Shown here: in pieces, positions 1 through 12,720 of the stretch
How the letters are laid out: every line of letters starts with the position of its first letter
Numbering within the stretch: position 1 is the first letter of the stretch
NCBI GenBank assembly: GCA_963693315.1
Contig: OY856188.1
Coordinates: 244,509,926 to 244,573,925, forward strand
Length of the DNA stretch: 64,000 nucleotides
Direction of reading: 5' to 3'
Source of the DNA: Diogma glabrata
Lineage: Eukaryota; Arthropoda; Insecta; Diptera; Cylindrotomidae
Program-made: the position numbers and the translations under genes
The notes under the pieces: generated by a model
The model's input: the letters and a program-made list of their open reading frames with translations, nothing else
Told to the model about the DNA's origin: nothing
Database searches by the model: none

Positions 1-1112
1 ATAAAACTCTTTGTTAAAGTACAAGTATTTTTTTATCTCTATTTAGAAATTTATTACAAAACAAATACGAAATATTAATACGTTGACAGAAAATTATAAC
101 AGATCATAAGTTAATAGAACTTAGAGAAAAGATGATACACCCAGCAAACTACTCAAAAACCTCTCCATTTAGCGTTTCAAGAAAATATTACAAAATCACA
201 AATTCATATTTCTTTCAAAATGCCGAAAATATTGTAAAAATTAAATAAAATCAAACTTTTTTCAATAATTTTAAAAATATTGCAAAAATTATAACACTAT
301 CAAAAATTCAAACTTTTTTCAAAATTCCAAGAATATTTCAAAAATTAGAATAAAATCAAATATTTAAACTTTTTCTAAATTCCAATAATATTCCAAAAAT
401 TCTTAAAAATTCAAACTTTTTCCGATATTCTAAAAATATTGCAAAAATTATAACAAAATCAAAAATTGAAACTTTTTTCAAAATTTTAAAAATTACAATA
501 ACATTTAAAGTTTTAAATCTTTCAAAATTATAAAAATATTCCAAAAATTCTTACAAAATCAAAAATTGAAACTTTTTTCGAAATTCTAAAAATTATAATA
601 AAATCAAAAATTCTATTTTTTTCAAAATTCTAAAAATATTGCAAAATCTATAGACTATAACAAAATCAAAAATTAAAACTTTTTCCGAAATTCTAAAAAT
701 ATTGCAAAAATTATTACAAAATCAATAAAACAAACTTTTTTCAAAATTCCAAAAATATTTCAAAAACTATAACAAATTTAAAAATTTCCATGTCCAATTT
801 CAAGTTCAATTACATTTACGTCATAAAAACAGCAAAATTATTTTTTTCAAAAAATTTGGTAAAAAAATAAATAAAATCATTTTTTGACACACTTGACATA
901 ACTTATAATGCCATAATTCTCAATAATAATAATAAAATTTCATGTCATACAAATAAAATTGATTTTATTTTTTTCCATAAAATTGGGTAAAAAAATAAAT
1001 AAAAATCTTTCTTTTGACACACTTGACAACATTTTTTTTTTGACAAACTTCTAATGCGAAAGTCTTGTTTTTGATCTCACATACCAATCCCTACCATCCA
1101 GATTCCCCCTTG
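1..1112 (-). repeat. Composite satellite-bearing repeat, copy 1 (open at window edge)
   Basis: This is the first of four minus-strand copies of one dispersed repeat family stacked at the left edge. Read on the - strand, a full copy has four parts: cassette A (starts TTACTTCGGTCTGAAAGACC), cassette B (several TTGACACACTTGACA-type motifs), cassette C (tandem ~54-bp AT-rich units) and cassette D (the flank with CGTTTCGAGAAAATATT and a GATCTGTTATAATTTTC block). Here D lies at 1-190, C at about 200-790 and B at about 800-1110; cassette A is missing. The junction at 1112/1113 is where a second D cassette starts. The open frames through C are a by-product of the 54-bp (18-codon) period and are not genes. 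Confidence 0.8.
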
Positions 1113-2697
1113 CCGGAAAATTAAAACAGATCTTAAATTGATATACTGTAATGAAAATATTAAACAATCAGCAAACTAGTCAAAAAAATCACCATTTAGC
1201 GTTTCGAGAAAATATTACAAAATCAAAAATTCATATTTCTTTCAAAATTATAAAAATATTCTAAAAATTATAATAAAATCAAAAACTGAAACTTTTTTTC
1301 AAAATTCTAAAAATATTTCCAAAAATAATTACAAAATCAAGGATTAAGATTCTAAAAATATTGCAAATATTATAACAATATCATAAATTGCAACTTTTGC
1401 CAATATTCTAAAAATATTCCAAAAATTGTAACTAAATCAAAAATACAAACTTTTTTCAAAATTGCAAAAATTATAATGAAATAAAATCAAAAATTTAAAT
1501 TCTTTCAAAATTTTAAAAATATTGCAAAAATTCGTAATTCAAAATTCAAACTTTTTTTAAAATTCTTAAACTATTCCAAAATCAAAACTAAATCAAATGT
1601 ACAAACTTTTTTCAAAATTCCAAAAACTGTAATGAAATCAAACATTTAAGCTTTACCAAAATGAAAATGAAAAATTGGAACTTTTTCAAAATTCTAAAAT
1701 TATTGCAAAATTTTTAAATTCACAAATTCAAAAAAATTCAAACTTTCTTCCAAAATTCTGAAAATATTTCAAAAATTATATACAATCAAAAATTGAAACT
1801 TTTTCAAAATTCTTAAAATATTGCAAAAATTATAACAAAATCTAATATACAAACTTTTTTTACAATTCCAAAATTATTTAAAAAATTATAACAAAATCAA
1901 AAATACAAATGTTTTTCATGACTCAAAAAATATTACAAAATCAAAAATTGAAACTTTTTCCAAATTAAAAATTCAAAATTCAAAAAAATTCTTCCAAAAT
2001 TCTAAAAATATCCCAAAAATTATAACAAAATCAAAAATACAAACTTGCTTCAAAATTCCAAAAATATTCCAAAAATTATAATAAAACCAAAAATTTAAAC
2101 TTTTTCAAAACTCTAAAACTATTCCGAAAGTTCTTACAAAATCGAAAATACAAACTTTCAAAATTACAAAAATTATAACAATTTCCTGTTCAATTAAATT
2201 TCATGTCATACAAATAATTAAAATTTCATTTTTTTCCAAAAAATTGAGTACAAAAATGAAAATCATTCTTTTGACGCACTTGACAACATTTTTTTGACAA
2301 ACTTATAATGCAATAATCTAGATTTTGGTCTCACATACCAATCGTTTCGATCAAGATTTCTCCAAATTAAATGTTCCTACTCGTATCACATAAAAATATG
2401 CAAATTTCCTTGTTTTGACGATTTTTTCGACACACTTCCGGGACATCTATCGAACACATCGTCCTTTCGGCTCTTACCATTGAGTATACCTATTTTTAGA
2501 AACAAAATTTTTGAAATCCCTTCAGTGGTTTTCTAGAGTTCTTCGGTTGTAACGGCCGGCCGGCAGACAGACATTCATTTTTTTGCTTTTTTAGAATGAG
2601 TAAGTCTTAAAATGTTGAGAAATGCCAAAAAAGTGGGGGTAAGAATTTCACTTTTGGCTCAAGAATGTTATACTTAGGTCTTACAGACCGAAGTAAT
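1113..2697 (-). repeat. Composite satellite-bearing repeat, copy 2 (nearly complete)
   Basis: This copy holds D (about 1113-1230), C (about 1230-2180), B (about 2180-2400) and A (about 2400-2697). It ends in the - strand terminus TTACTTCGGTCTGTAAGACC. Cassette A carries the family's GC-rich patch (GGCCGGCCGGCAGACAGACA near 2553-2572), which contrasts with the AT-rich surroundings. No protein-coding region was recognised. The other copies at 34.6 and 51.8 kb have the same order of cassettes, so this is one unit and not a chance mosaic. Confidence 0.8.
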
Positions 2698-3240
2698 TAT
2701 AATAAAATCAAAAATTTAAACTTTTCAAAACTCTAAAAATATTCCGAAAATTCGTAAAAAATCAAAAATACAACCTTATTTCAAAATTACAACAATTATA
2801 ATACAATCAAAAATTTCCATGTCCAATTGCATGTTCGATAACATTGAAATGTTATTTGTCAAACAAATAATTAATTTCATTTTTTTCCAAAACATTGAGT
2901 AAAAAAATGAAAATCATTCTATTGACACACTTAACAACATTTTTTTGACAAACTTATAATGCAATAATCGTTTTTGGTCTCACATACTAATCCCGACCAT
3001 CAAGATTTCTCCAAATTCAATGTTCCTATTCGTAATCACTTAAAATGAACGTTTTTTAAATAAAAATGCGCAAATTTCCTTGTTTTGACACACTTGACGA
3101 TTTTTTTAACACACTTCCGGTACAGTTATCGAACACATCGCCCTTTCGGCTTTTACCATTAAGTATACCTATTTTTAATTAATAAATTTTTTTAAATCCG
3201 TCTAGAAAACCAGATTTCGTCGGTTGTGACGGCCGGCAAA
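2698..3240 (-). repeat. Composite satellite-bearing repeat, copy 3 (truncated)
   Basis: A short piece of cassette C is followed by cassette B (from about 2815) and part of cassette A. The copy breaks off inside the GC-rich GACGGCCGGC patch at about 3238 and runs straight into C-type satellite of the next copy. The AT satellite resumes exactly inside that patch, which suggests recombination between family members. Confidence 0.7.
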
Positions 3241-4050
3241 ATTCAAAAGTAAAAACTTTTTTCAAAATTCTTAAAATATTCCAAAAATTATAACAAAATC
3301 AAAAGTACAAATTTTTTTTAAAACTCCAAAAATTATAATAAATTCAAACATTTAAACTTTTCCAAAATTCTAAAAATATTTCAAAAATTCTTTCAAGATC
3401 AAAAATTGAAACTTTTTTCAAAATTCTAAAATTATTGCAACATTTCTTGATTCACAAATTCAAATATTAAAACTTTCTCCAGAATTCTAAAAATATTGCA
3501 TAAATTACCATAAAATCAAAACTACAAACCTTTTTTACAATTCCAAAATTATTGCAAAAATTACAACAAATCAAAAACACAAACTTTTTTCATAACTAAA
3601 AAAATATTACAAAATCAAAATTGAAACTTTTTTAAAATCAAAAATTCAAAAAACTTTTTCCAAAATTCTAATAACATCGCAAAAGTTATAACACAATCAA
3701 AAATACAAAAATTCCAAAAATATTCCAAAAATTATAATAAAATCAAAAACTTAAACTTTTTCAAAACTCTAAAAATATTCCGAAAATTCTTGCAAAATCA
3801 AAAACACTAACTTTTTTCAAAATTCCAAAAACATTCCAAAAATTATTACAAAATCAAAATTTTCCATGTGCAATTTCATGTGCTATCTCATTCCATATCA
3901 AACAAATAATTAATTTCATTTTTTCCAAAAAATTGAGTAAAAAAAATTAAAATCATTCTATTGACCCACTTGACATTTTTTTGACAAACTTATAATGCAA
4001 TAATATAGTTTTTGGTCTCACATTGCAATCCCGGGAGACAGACATACTGT
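3241..4050 (-). repeat. Composite satellite-bearing repeat, copy 4 (truncated)
   Basis: Cassette C satellite (about 3241-3860) is followed by a shortened cassette B that reaches the GTCTCACAT motif near 4016. It then joins a relic of the cassette A end (GGGAGACAGACATACTG). Most of cassette A is deleted. About 140 bases of unassigned AT-rich DNA follow before the foldback at 4190. Confidence 0.7.
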
Positions 4051-4189
4051 AACGAAATTTGCACTTTTATGCGAAATTATAATATTACATTACACCGGAA
4101 AGCTCAAAAAAATATATGAAAACTGAATCTACGACAAACTAATCACACTTGGAAATCTCTCATTATGAATCACAGAATAATAACAATTC

Positions 4190-4436
4190 GACAATTTGAT
4201 TTTTATTTTTTTATTTTAAAGAATATCGATTTCGACTTACGTCATCCTCAGTTCTTAAATTATTATTCCAAATAATAATAATAATAATTTAAGAATAATA
4301 ATAAGAATAATAATTAAGAATAATATATAAGTAATATATATATAAATATATATATAAGAATAATAATTTAAGAACTGAGGATGACGTAAGTCGAAATCAA
4401 TATTCTTTAAAATAAAAAAATAAAAATAAAATTGTT
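4190..4436. mobile_element. Foldback/MITE with ~75-bp inverted arms
   Basis: The left arm (about 4190-4268) and right arm (about 4362-4436) are inverted copies. Both contain TTCGACTTACGTCATCCTCA in the left-arm sense and the TTTATTTTTTTATTTTAAAG tract. The ~90-bp loop is AT microsatellite (ATA/AATAAT). A target duplication could not be fixed because the flanks are AT-rich. It has no coding capacity, so it is a non-autonomous element or a long hairpin. Confidence 0.8.
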
Positions 4437-5008
4437 ACTATAAGGATGTTTTATTATTATAAATAAATTTAAAAATAAACAGTAAAGAGTATATTTTTAA
4501 ATATTGCATTTCAACACAGAATAATGTATTAAATAAAACTAAATTAGATACTGAATATAACCAACAACTAAATAATTTAATGTAAAAAGAATTAAAACAC
4601 AAAAATTATATAAAATAAATCAAAGGCTTACATTAATTTACTTCTTGAATGTCGTCTTCTTCCACACCAGTCCATGAAACCAAATGTTGATTGTAGGCGC
4701 CAATAATTATTTGTATCTCAAAGCTCAGCACATATCATAAACCCTTTTTTAGTTGCTTCTTGATTACAAATATCATGGGAAAATGTTGGATAAAAAGAAG
4801 ATGAGAATCGCTGAATCCATATAGTATTAAGTTTGATTACTTTGTTTTGATCATAGTTATTATTTAACTTTGCATCCGACACTATATTAGTGGTAGCTGC
4901 TCTACTAACACACATACTAACACTGCATGTGCAAATAAAACACAAAACGTCCAGATAACATTATTTTTTCTTAAAAAAACTTAAGCTTTCGATTTTTTTT
5001 TGATTCTG
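4437..5008 (-). other. AT-rich stretch with a possible minus-strand coding relic
   Basis: On the minus strand, codons run open from about 4945 to a TGA at 4718. A second open frame, shifted relative to the first, ends in TAA at 4633-4635 and reads ...GAYNQHLVSWTGVEEDDIQ.... The base composition is less AT-rich than the surroundings and the second peptide looks protein-like. There is no ATG in a good position and no recognised domain. It could be two exons, a broken gene or chance. It is not called as a gene. Confidence 0.2.
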
Positions 5009-6005
<997 letters not shown>

Positions 6006-6901
6006 AAACTATAAAAAAAATTGAAGCTGTTTTTTGAATTCAAATGTCGTATTCAAAAAAATTTCCACAAAAGAAAAGGCTCCTGTCAAAATAAACACAA
6101 AAATACAGGGTCCCATGCAGCATTGTTATCTCTTTCCATTTAGAGAAAAAAATATAATTTTATTCTTTTATTGCCAGATAGAAATAACTGCCAAACAATA
6201 TATATTTTATTTTAATTTCTTTCTAAATAAAAACAAAACCAAAAACATTCAATCAAATAATATCCATTTCATTCTAAAGTTATTCTAAATGAAAACAAAA
6301 CCAAGGCGTACATGATACAGTTTTAGTTAGGATCAAATTTTCAGTTTTAATATTATCAGTTTTATTTTAATCGAAATACTTTTGACAAAAATAAGATAAA
6401 ATTGAATAAGGTTGATCATTTTCCGATCGATAAAAATGCTAAATACAAAATATCTACATAAGTCTGTTATTTTGTAAGCATATTTGGTCAAGCAATGAAA
6501 AATCTCGATGATATTTAAATTTCTAGGCTACTGTGTTTTTCCAATCCAAATACTATCACGTTAAATTCGCACACTACTTTATGTTAATAAAGAAAATATT
6601 CCTTATCCTGTTTTTTCATAATCTAAGGTTTTATATCATTGAAATACCCAGGTTTAAAAAAAATCGAAGAAGGGCGTCTGATAAAGTAGATCTGTGCCGT
6701 ATTATTATTATTTTAAATAAAAATTACTATCTTTAAACAAATTAAGTAATACTTACTCATTTTTAATTTATTATTTGGAGTAGTTTTCAAAATTTTGACA
6801 TTAAAAACGTTTTAAATACAAATACGGCTCCATCTATTGGCTAACTCAAATTAATCCCATATAAATTTTATTGAATTTCGTTTCTTTTCCCCCTTTTGCA
6901 G
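6006..6901. other. AT-rich non-coding DNA ending in a good splice-acceptor tract
   Basis: No repeat or coding region was recognised in most of this stretch. Its last 30 bases (TTTCTTTTCCCCCTTTTGCAG, ending 6901) form an unusually good polypyrimidine tract with a CAG acceptor. Open frames at 6034-6288 and 6533-6736 are low-complexity and look accidental. Confidence 0.4.
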
Positions 6902-6981
6902 TGCCATTGCAGCGAATACCGGAACAAAATAATCGCTCAATAACCTATGATAGTCTATATGGGCCCTACATGGATAATTGA
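6902..6981 (+). CDS. Possible terminal exon of an unidentified gene
   Basis: Immediately after the acceptor at 6900-6901 a 25-codon frame runs to TGA at 6979-6981, in phase after a split codon (two bases at the exon start). It encodes PLQRIPEQNNRS... ending ...YGPYMDN. It is GC-richer than its surroundings and has ordinary amino-acid composition. I do not recognise the family. No donor exon is visible upstream, where (TA)n, MITEs and satellite fill the window, so the rest of the gene would have to lie to the left. It may also be a chance frame. The evidence is the splice site plus composition only. Confidence 0.3.
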
Positions 6982-7224
6982 AAAGTCGATAAAGCAGGTT
7001 TGACAGTAAATTAATTAATTTTACGCCGCCATCTGAAAGTTTGCTTATGAACTATCCATATTTAACATTTAATTCGTAATTAAAAAATATTTAGGCGTTT
7101 AATCAAAATAAAAACTATCCTATCTCTCAAGTTGGACCATTATACACACACTGAACACAATTTTATTAAGATTGGTTAGGTTGTTGCGGAGTTTATCGCG
7201 GACAAACATCGTGACACGTGATTT

Positions 7225-7375
<151 letters not shown>

Positions 7376-7920
7376 ATATTTTTTTTTTGGGCTTAAAATT
7401 TCAATTCAAATTATCACTAAAACAAATTATGGTTTTGAAATGTCACAAAATATAAACTCAATATTCTGGTATAAAATTGATATATTTTTAAACAATTTAT
7501 AAATGAAAGTAAATAAATATTTAATCAATAGAGTTTTTTTAGAATTTTTATTATAGTTTATTAAATTAAAGCTTTAATTTTTTGATCACACACAATTCTT
7601 CGATTTAAATTTATAAACTGATTGATTTAAAAATTATATACTAATTGACCCGATCCAAACAATTTGATCGTTTATATATCATATTTTCGATCTTCTGTTT
7701 CATTTTTCATCATGTAATAAGCAATTTCCACTAATACAACCAATCATTTATGCAAAACTTGTATTTTTAATTGAAATTGAGTTTATTTAAATCATCAAAA
7801 AAAAATGTTTAACTGTACAGTGGTACAAATAAATTACAATCGAAGAAAATTAATAAAATTGTTATTGAATTTGAAAACTATTATTTTAGAGTAAAAATTG
7901 AAAATAGTCCGTCGTTACAG
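7376..7920. other. AT-rich non-coding stretch
   Basis: No ORF, repeat family or structured element was recognised here. Confidence 0.5.
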
Positions 7921-8041
7921 TACATTTTTTTTGCGTTTTTAGAAGCAGTAGGTCCCGTCGAGAAATGCCAAAAAAGTGGCGGTAAGAATTTCACTTTTGG
8001 CCCGAGAATGTAATACTTAGGTCTTTCAGACCGAAGTAATA
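7921..8041 (-). repeat. Cassette-A end fragment of the composite repeat family
   Basis: About 120 bases match only the outermost part of cassette A. They include GTCGAGAAATGCCAAAAAAG, the AAGAATTTCACTTTTGGC block and the terminus AGGTCTTTCAGACCGAAGTAAT. The remaining cassettes are absent, so this is a solo end. Confidence 0.8.
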
Positions 8042-9288
8042 TCATATAACAGGAAGTTAAAGTTTTATCTAATAGAAAAAATAAAATAAAACTATGCTGA
8101 CTATGATAGCGTAGATATATAAACAAAATAAGAAGAAAAGATTTCACACCTATGTGTGCACTTTTTAATATCGTATTTGTTCTTTAGGGTCGATCTGCAT
8201 TCTAGAATTTGGTAGAGATATTGCTATTATTTTGTCTAGCATAAAAGAGGTTATTTGGCAATCGTTAGTTCAAATTGGCGGCTACAGAAGTCATAAATCA
8301 TAAAACAATGTGAATAAAAGAATAGTAAAAAATTACTATTTGTGAAGAACTATTGTGAAAAATAATAAAATGAAAAATATTTTGTAATAAGATAAAGCCT
8401 TAAACGAATAAAATTTATAACGTCGTTACAAAATAAACTTACATAGTCGTGGGAAAATACTCACAAATATTATATTTTATTACAAACAAACCGTTCAAAT
8501 AGAGTTACCTCCGACCAGATTTTAGTTAGGGAAGACCTAAATACAATCAGGACGTGATCAGGGCCTGATCAGTCCAGAAAAGACAAATTCTATTACGACA
8601 AGCTTTGGTGGGTCTGTGCCTGAGTTGGAGTACCCTTTTAGGGCTAACCTTATTTGAATATATCCGGCCGGCGGCCCCGATTCGGTTTTTCGTATTTCAC
8701 CCCTAGTTGGGCAATCTGATCAATACGAAATCAAAGGATTTGCAACTGTTTACCCAATTTGATTGTATATGTTGGGCCTGATGTGAATACCCATATCAGA
8801 GCCTAGGTAGGAAAAAACCGTCACTCATCATCAGCGCTCAATCAAACTAACGCAACCCTGATCAGGGCCCTGTTTGAGTCTTGAAATTTTTCTGCTCATG
8901 TTGTTAGTCTACACTATTTTTAGCCCAGTACTTTAAAAGGGAAACTAATTTAACACACAACACACGCTTTATTCTGAGATCAGTTTTATATTTGGATGGA
9001 TCATGTATAGAAATTTTGAATATGAACAGAACCAATTTTTTCTAGCGCTTGCATTTATTAAGCTCTTTTAGAGACATCTTAAACCTGTAAATTTATATCT
9101 AAATTTATTCCTAAATCCACACTTTTTTTTGCATTTCTCGAAGTTTTGAGTCAAAATGTCCAAAAAAAAGACAAAAGCCACCGACTGTGCATCTGGACAA
9201 CAAAGCTCTCAAATTTTCCGCTTAAACAGACTCATTTTCAAAGCTGTGTGAATTTAAACAAATCTTCATTTGACTAGACCCTCTGCCG
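8042..9288. other. Intergenic DNA with a TGATCAGGGCC-rich patch
   Basis: Most of this is unassigned. Between about 8510 and 8890 the GC content rises and the palindromic word TGATCAGG or its variants recur (ATCAGGGCCTGATCAG near 8559-8574, CTGATCAGGGCCCTG near 8858-8872). This is consistent with a non-autonomous element having inverted GATCAGG-type subterminal repeats. Clean termini were not resolved and no gene was seen. Confidence 0.4.
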
Positions 9289-9816
9289 ACGGCGAATTCA
9301 TGTGATGATTACCACATATTTTAAACTTCGTGTGGCGCCTGTCATTAAAGAGCCTGAAAACTTTTGTTCTGCCATTTTTCTCGATTCGGATGCTTTTTCG
9401 TTCGATAAGCTCCGAAAAATGCCGATTGCCCGGGGTCTTGTAAATTTTTTTTAACTATGGGATAAAAATTTGATTTAGAACACGAGGGTAACCTTGTCCT
9501 ACATAAATTTGTCTTCTATTTTTTAGTCCGACACCCCAAACATTTCAAAATGTCAGTTGTCGGACGCGACAATAGCAGACACATTTTGGTCGGACAAGCT
9601 CACCCTCGTGTTCTAAAACAAATTTCCAACACACACAGTTGAAAAAAAAAATCTGGTAGAAAATTTACAAGATGGCGGGCAGTCGGCATTTTTCGGAGTT
9701 TGCCGAGCAAAAAAGAGGCCGATTTGAGGAAAATCGCAGAACAAAAGTTTTCGGGCTCGTCAAGGACAGGCGCCTCAGCAAGTATAAAATATGTGGTAAT
9801 CATCACATGAAATCGG
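9289..9816. mobile_element. Large foldback element with ~230-bp inverted arms
   Basis: The left arm starts CGGCGAATTCATGTGATGAT (about 9289). The right arm ends with its inverse, ATCATCACATGAAATCGGCG (near 9808-9818). The arms pair through GATTACCACATATTTTA, GAAAACTTTTGTTCTGC and CTCCGAAAAATGCCGA to the inner TTTAGAACACGAGGGT / ACCCTCGTGTTCTAAA pair. The loop is about 75 bp and contains a second small inverted pair around GTTGTCGGACGCGACAAT. Overlapping open frames on both strands are mirror shadows of the foldback. Confidence 0.85.
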
Positions 9817-10309
9817 CGTGTGTCCAGGGACTAGACGCTTATAGCCGAAGGAAGGTATTTTGTTTGATTATAAACCGTTCAGTTTGAGTGCTAGTGAGTT
9901 GTAACTTGGAATGTAGAATCATGTTAATGATTTACAACTTTATGCAAGAGCAAGAGTAAAATCACTGAATTGTAAGTGTGTCATAAAAAAATTCTTTGTG
10001 TGTCAAAAGAATAATTTTAATGATTGATTTTACCGAATTTGTTGTGCCAAATATTTTTGAATAGAAACATCTGGTACATAAATGGTAAAAATAATTATTT
10101 GGTGGATAACATGATATATAATTACAGAGTATTTGGCCAAGCAAATCCAGTTTCTAGCACTGCCGACTAATAGAAAAAGATCAGAGCAAAGAAAATTTTC
10201 AGGTTGTTGCTGATTAATGCAGTTTTTCACAAAATAAGTATATAATTATTCTAAAATTATTATTTATTTATTTATTCGTATGGGATATATTTACAAATGT
10301 TGAAATGAG
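9817..10309. other. Unassigned AT-rich DNA 3' of the LINE remnant
   Basis: No gene was recognised. The part next to 10310 (TTATTTATTTATTTATTCGT) could be the A-rich tail of the minus-strand LINE that ends at 10310. Confidence 0.4.
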
Positions 10310-12720
10310 TTATAAATTAATGTCAAGATTATCCAACAAATTAACAGCATTCAAAGACAGCCTACTTAACTCCAACATTCCACCTTCAAATTTTCTTAGT
10401 TGACAATCAGAAATTATGTGTGCGATAGTTTGATTGTAGTAACCACAATCACATACCGATGAAGTGTTAGGGTTATATTTATGTAGGGTGCTGTTGGCTA
10501 CTCCGTGGTTACATCTAATTCTGTTAACGGTTACCCGTCTTCTACGAGGCTAATTAAAACTAGGAACTTCAGTGGATGGGTCTTGAATCAGTTCTTTGTT
10601 CACAAAATCGGTGTTGGCAAAAATGTCCCTCCATTTGTTATTTTTGTCAAAATCTTGAATGCTTTCCAGACGAGCAATTTTAGTCTATAGGAGAGATCTT
10701 GAAAGAAGACGATTCTATCCTCTATTCAGGAGATCGTTATGAATGTGTGGAGTTGTGTCTTCATTAATTTTTTTTAATTCTCGTATTAGAGCTAGTTCTC
10801 TTCTTAAATGTGGTGGTACGATATTTGATAATATAGGGAGCGAAATGAGTTGAGTAGATTTGATTGTTCCTAAGATAATACGCATTGTATGATTTAACTT
10901 TGTATCAATAAATCGAATATGTATGCTATGATACCAGACTGGAGCGCAATATTCTGCAGAAGAGTATACCAGTGATATGGCGGATATCCTAAGTGTTCTC
11001 GGTGATGCACCCCAATTTGAACCAGAAAGTTTTTGGATAATATTGTTTCTAGATTTTAGGTTTTCGCCAAGTTTGAAACAATGCTTTCTGAACGTTAGGG
11101 ATCTATCGAGTGTAACTCCCAAATATTTTGGTTTTGGGTTAAATTTGGCACGTGGGCCTTCAAAAGTTACATTTAATGTGGCATTAGCATTAAAGTTAGA
11201 TAAATGAAATAGCGATACCTCAGTCTTATCTGTGTTTGCTTTAAGTCTCCAATCTTGATAGAATTGGGACAGAATGCGCAAATCTGAAGTTAGTATCCTT
11301 TCGGCTTCACTAATGGAGTTTGCGTTATACTCACATTGTATGGCAATTGCTAGATCATCAGCAAATATAAATTTTCGAGAATTGGTATCAGGTAGGTCAT
11401 GGGTATATAGGCTAAATAGCATTGGTGCAAGACCAAGAACAAAACCCTGTGGTAGGCCTTTGTTCACCGAATAAACCTACTTGTTTTATTTCCGAGGTGA
11501 ACTTGGAACTCACGGTTAGATAGTAAAGATGATATAAGGTTGATAATTTTCTAGGATTTCTTTCTTGCATGATCTTTGTTAATTTCAACAGGAGACCTTT
11601 TTTCCATACTGTCGTATGCAGAACTCAAGTCAATAAAACAGACGGCAGTTTGTTTTTTATCTTGAAAACCTGCTTCAATGTGTTTTATAAGGGAGAGCAC
11701 TTGATCGCAAGAATTTCTGCCTGGGCGAAATCCTGATTGCTCAGGAGGAATATGTGTATCAATTGTCGGTAAAATTCTATTATATACAATGCGCTCAAGC
11801 AGTTTGTATCCTATGCAAAGTAATGATAGTGGTCGGTAACTTTCTGGTAGTTCTTTTGCCTTTCCAGGTTTCAAAATTGCTCTCACTTTTGACTAATTCC
11901 AAATTGCCGGTATCTTTCCTAAATCGAAGCAACTTGTAAAAAATTTCGCTAACCAATTTGTAGCATTAGTTGAGATATGCATGAAAAATTCAGGAAATAT
12001 ATCATCAATACCGCAGGCTTTTCCGGATTTCAGGTTTTTAATGGCAATATTTACTTCTTTAATTGTCACAGCATATCCAAATGGTGAGTCAACAATCGTT
12101 TTACGGGATTTGCGAAGTAAATTTTTTACTATCCGAGTTCTTTCCTTACCGATTTCCACTTTTAAATTTTGATGAATTCTACACGCTATGCTGTCAGGAC
12201 TTACTGCATTAATTTCACTCTTTTTATGGTTTGAACCTTCAATCTTTTTAAGTCGGTCCCATGCTTTTTTGCTGGAATGTGTGAGATCCATTAACTCACC
12301 GAGAGTGTTCTACTTTCGGTATGTGGCATATTAAGTGCTTTGATCAAACGAGTTCCAATGATGTTCGAATCGTTTTCTTGATATAGTTGCCATAAATCTT
12401 CACATTCATTATTTCAATCAGGAATATATAGTTTTCTGTATCCTCTTGGAATATATTTTTTAGTTGAAGCAATTAACATGCCCGTAAAGCACTTAAAATT
12501 GTTTACTTCTGGTGAAAATCATCGAGTATTTTTGACAACAGCCAGCGCAAATTCAGGTCAATTTGCTTTTTTGAAATTCCATCTTGGTTTTGGCAATGGT
12601 TTTGTAATTGGAATTTGAATTCCCACTTCTAAAAATACAGGCTGATGTTGGCTTCTTGGAAATTGGATTGGATCTTCGATGAAGTCCGATGCCCGATTTT
12701 CCGACATTTCTTAATTAAAT
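10310..12720 (-). pseudogene. Decayed, 5'-truncated Jockey/I-type LINE ORF2 (reverse transcriptase)
   Basis: Read on the - strand, pieces of one non-LTR retrotransposon polyprotein follow in the right order. About 12716-12650 is the end of an endonuclease domain (QHQPVFLEVG, a decayed SDHxPV-like motif). 12291-11893 is pre-RT and fingers (LKSGKACGIDDIFPEF). 11886-11551 has SYRPLSLL, ERIVYNRI, QSGFRPGRNSCDQVLSL and FIDLSSAYDSM. 11467-10715 has the GLPQG box, the FADDLAI catalytic motif, KTEVSLF, PKPKYLGVTLD and thumb. About 10450-10310 is a C-terminal zinc-knuckle-like CDCGYYNQTIAHIISDC, ending in TAA at 10310-10312. Frameshifts and stops separate the blocks (around 11893, 11551-11467 and 10715), and the 5' part of the endonuclease plus ORF1 are missing. 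It is a dead copy. The Jockey clade is my best reading; I or R1 relatives are possible. Confidence 0.88.

Noticed and set aside
356..544. 62-codon frame with KKVSIFDFVIIF repeats, and similar frames near 43943
   Set aside because: They follow from a 54-bp satellite whose unit is a multiple of three; the neighbouring units have stops and no start context.
1..2697. CRISPR-like array from the regularly repeated AAAATCAAAAATT.AAACTTTTT units
   Set aside because: There are no unique spacers between identical repeats; units are directly tandem 54-bp satellite in a eukaryotic genome.
9600..9887. Overlapping open frames on both strands (68 and 71 codons)
   Set aside because: They mirror each other because the region is the arm of a foldback; no domain.
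10977..12172. Plus-strand open frames of 61-76 codons
   Set aside because: Antisense shadows of the minus-strand LINE reverse transcriptase.
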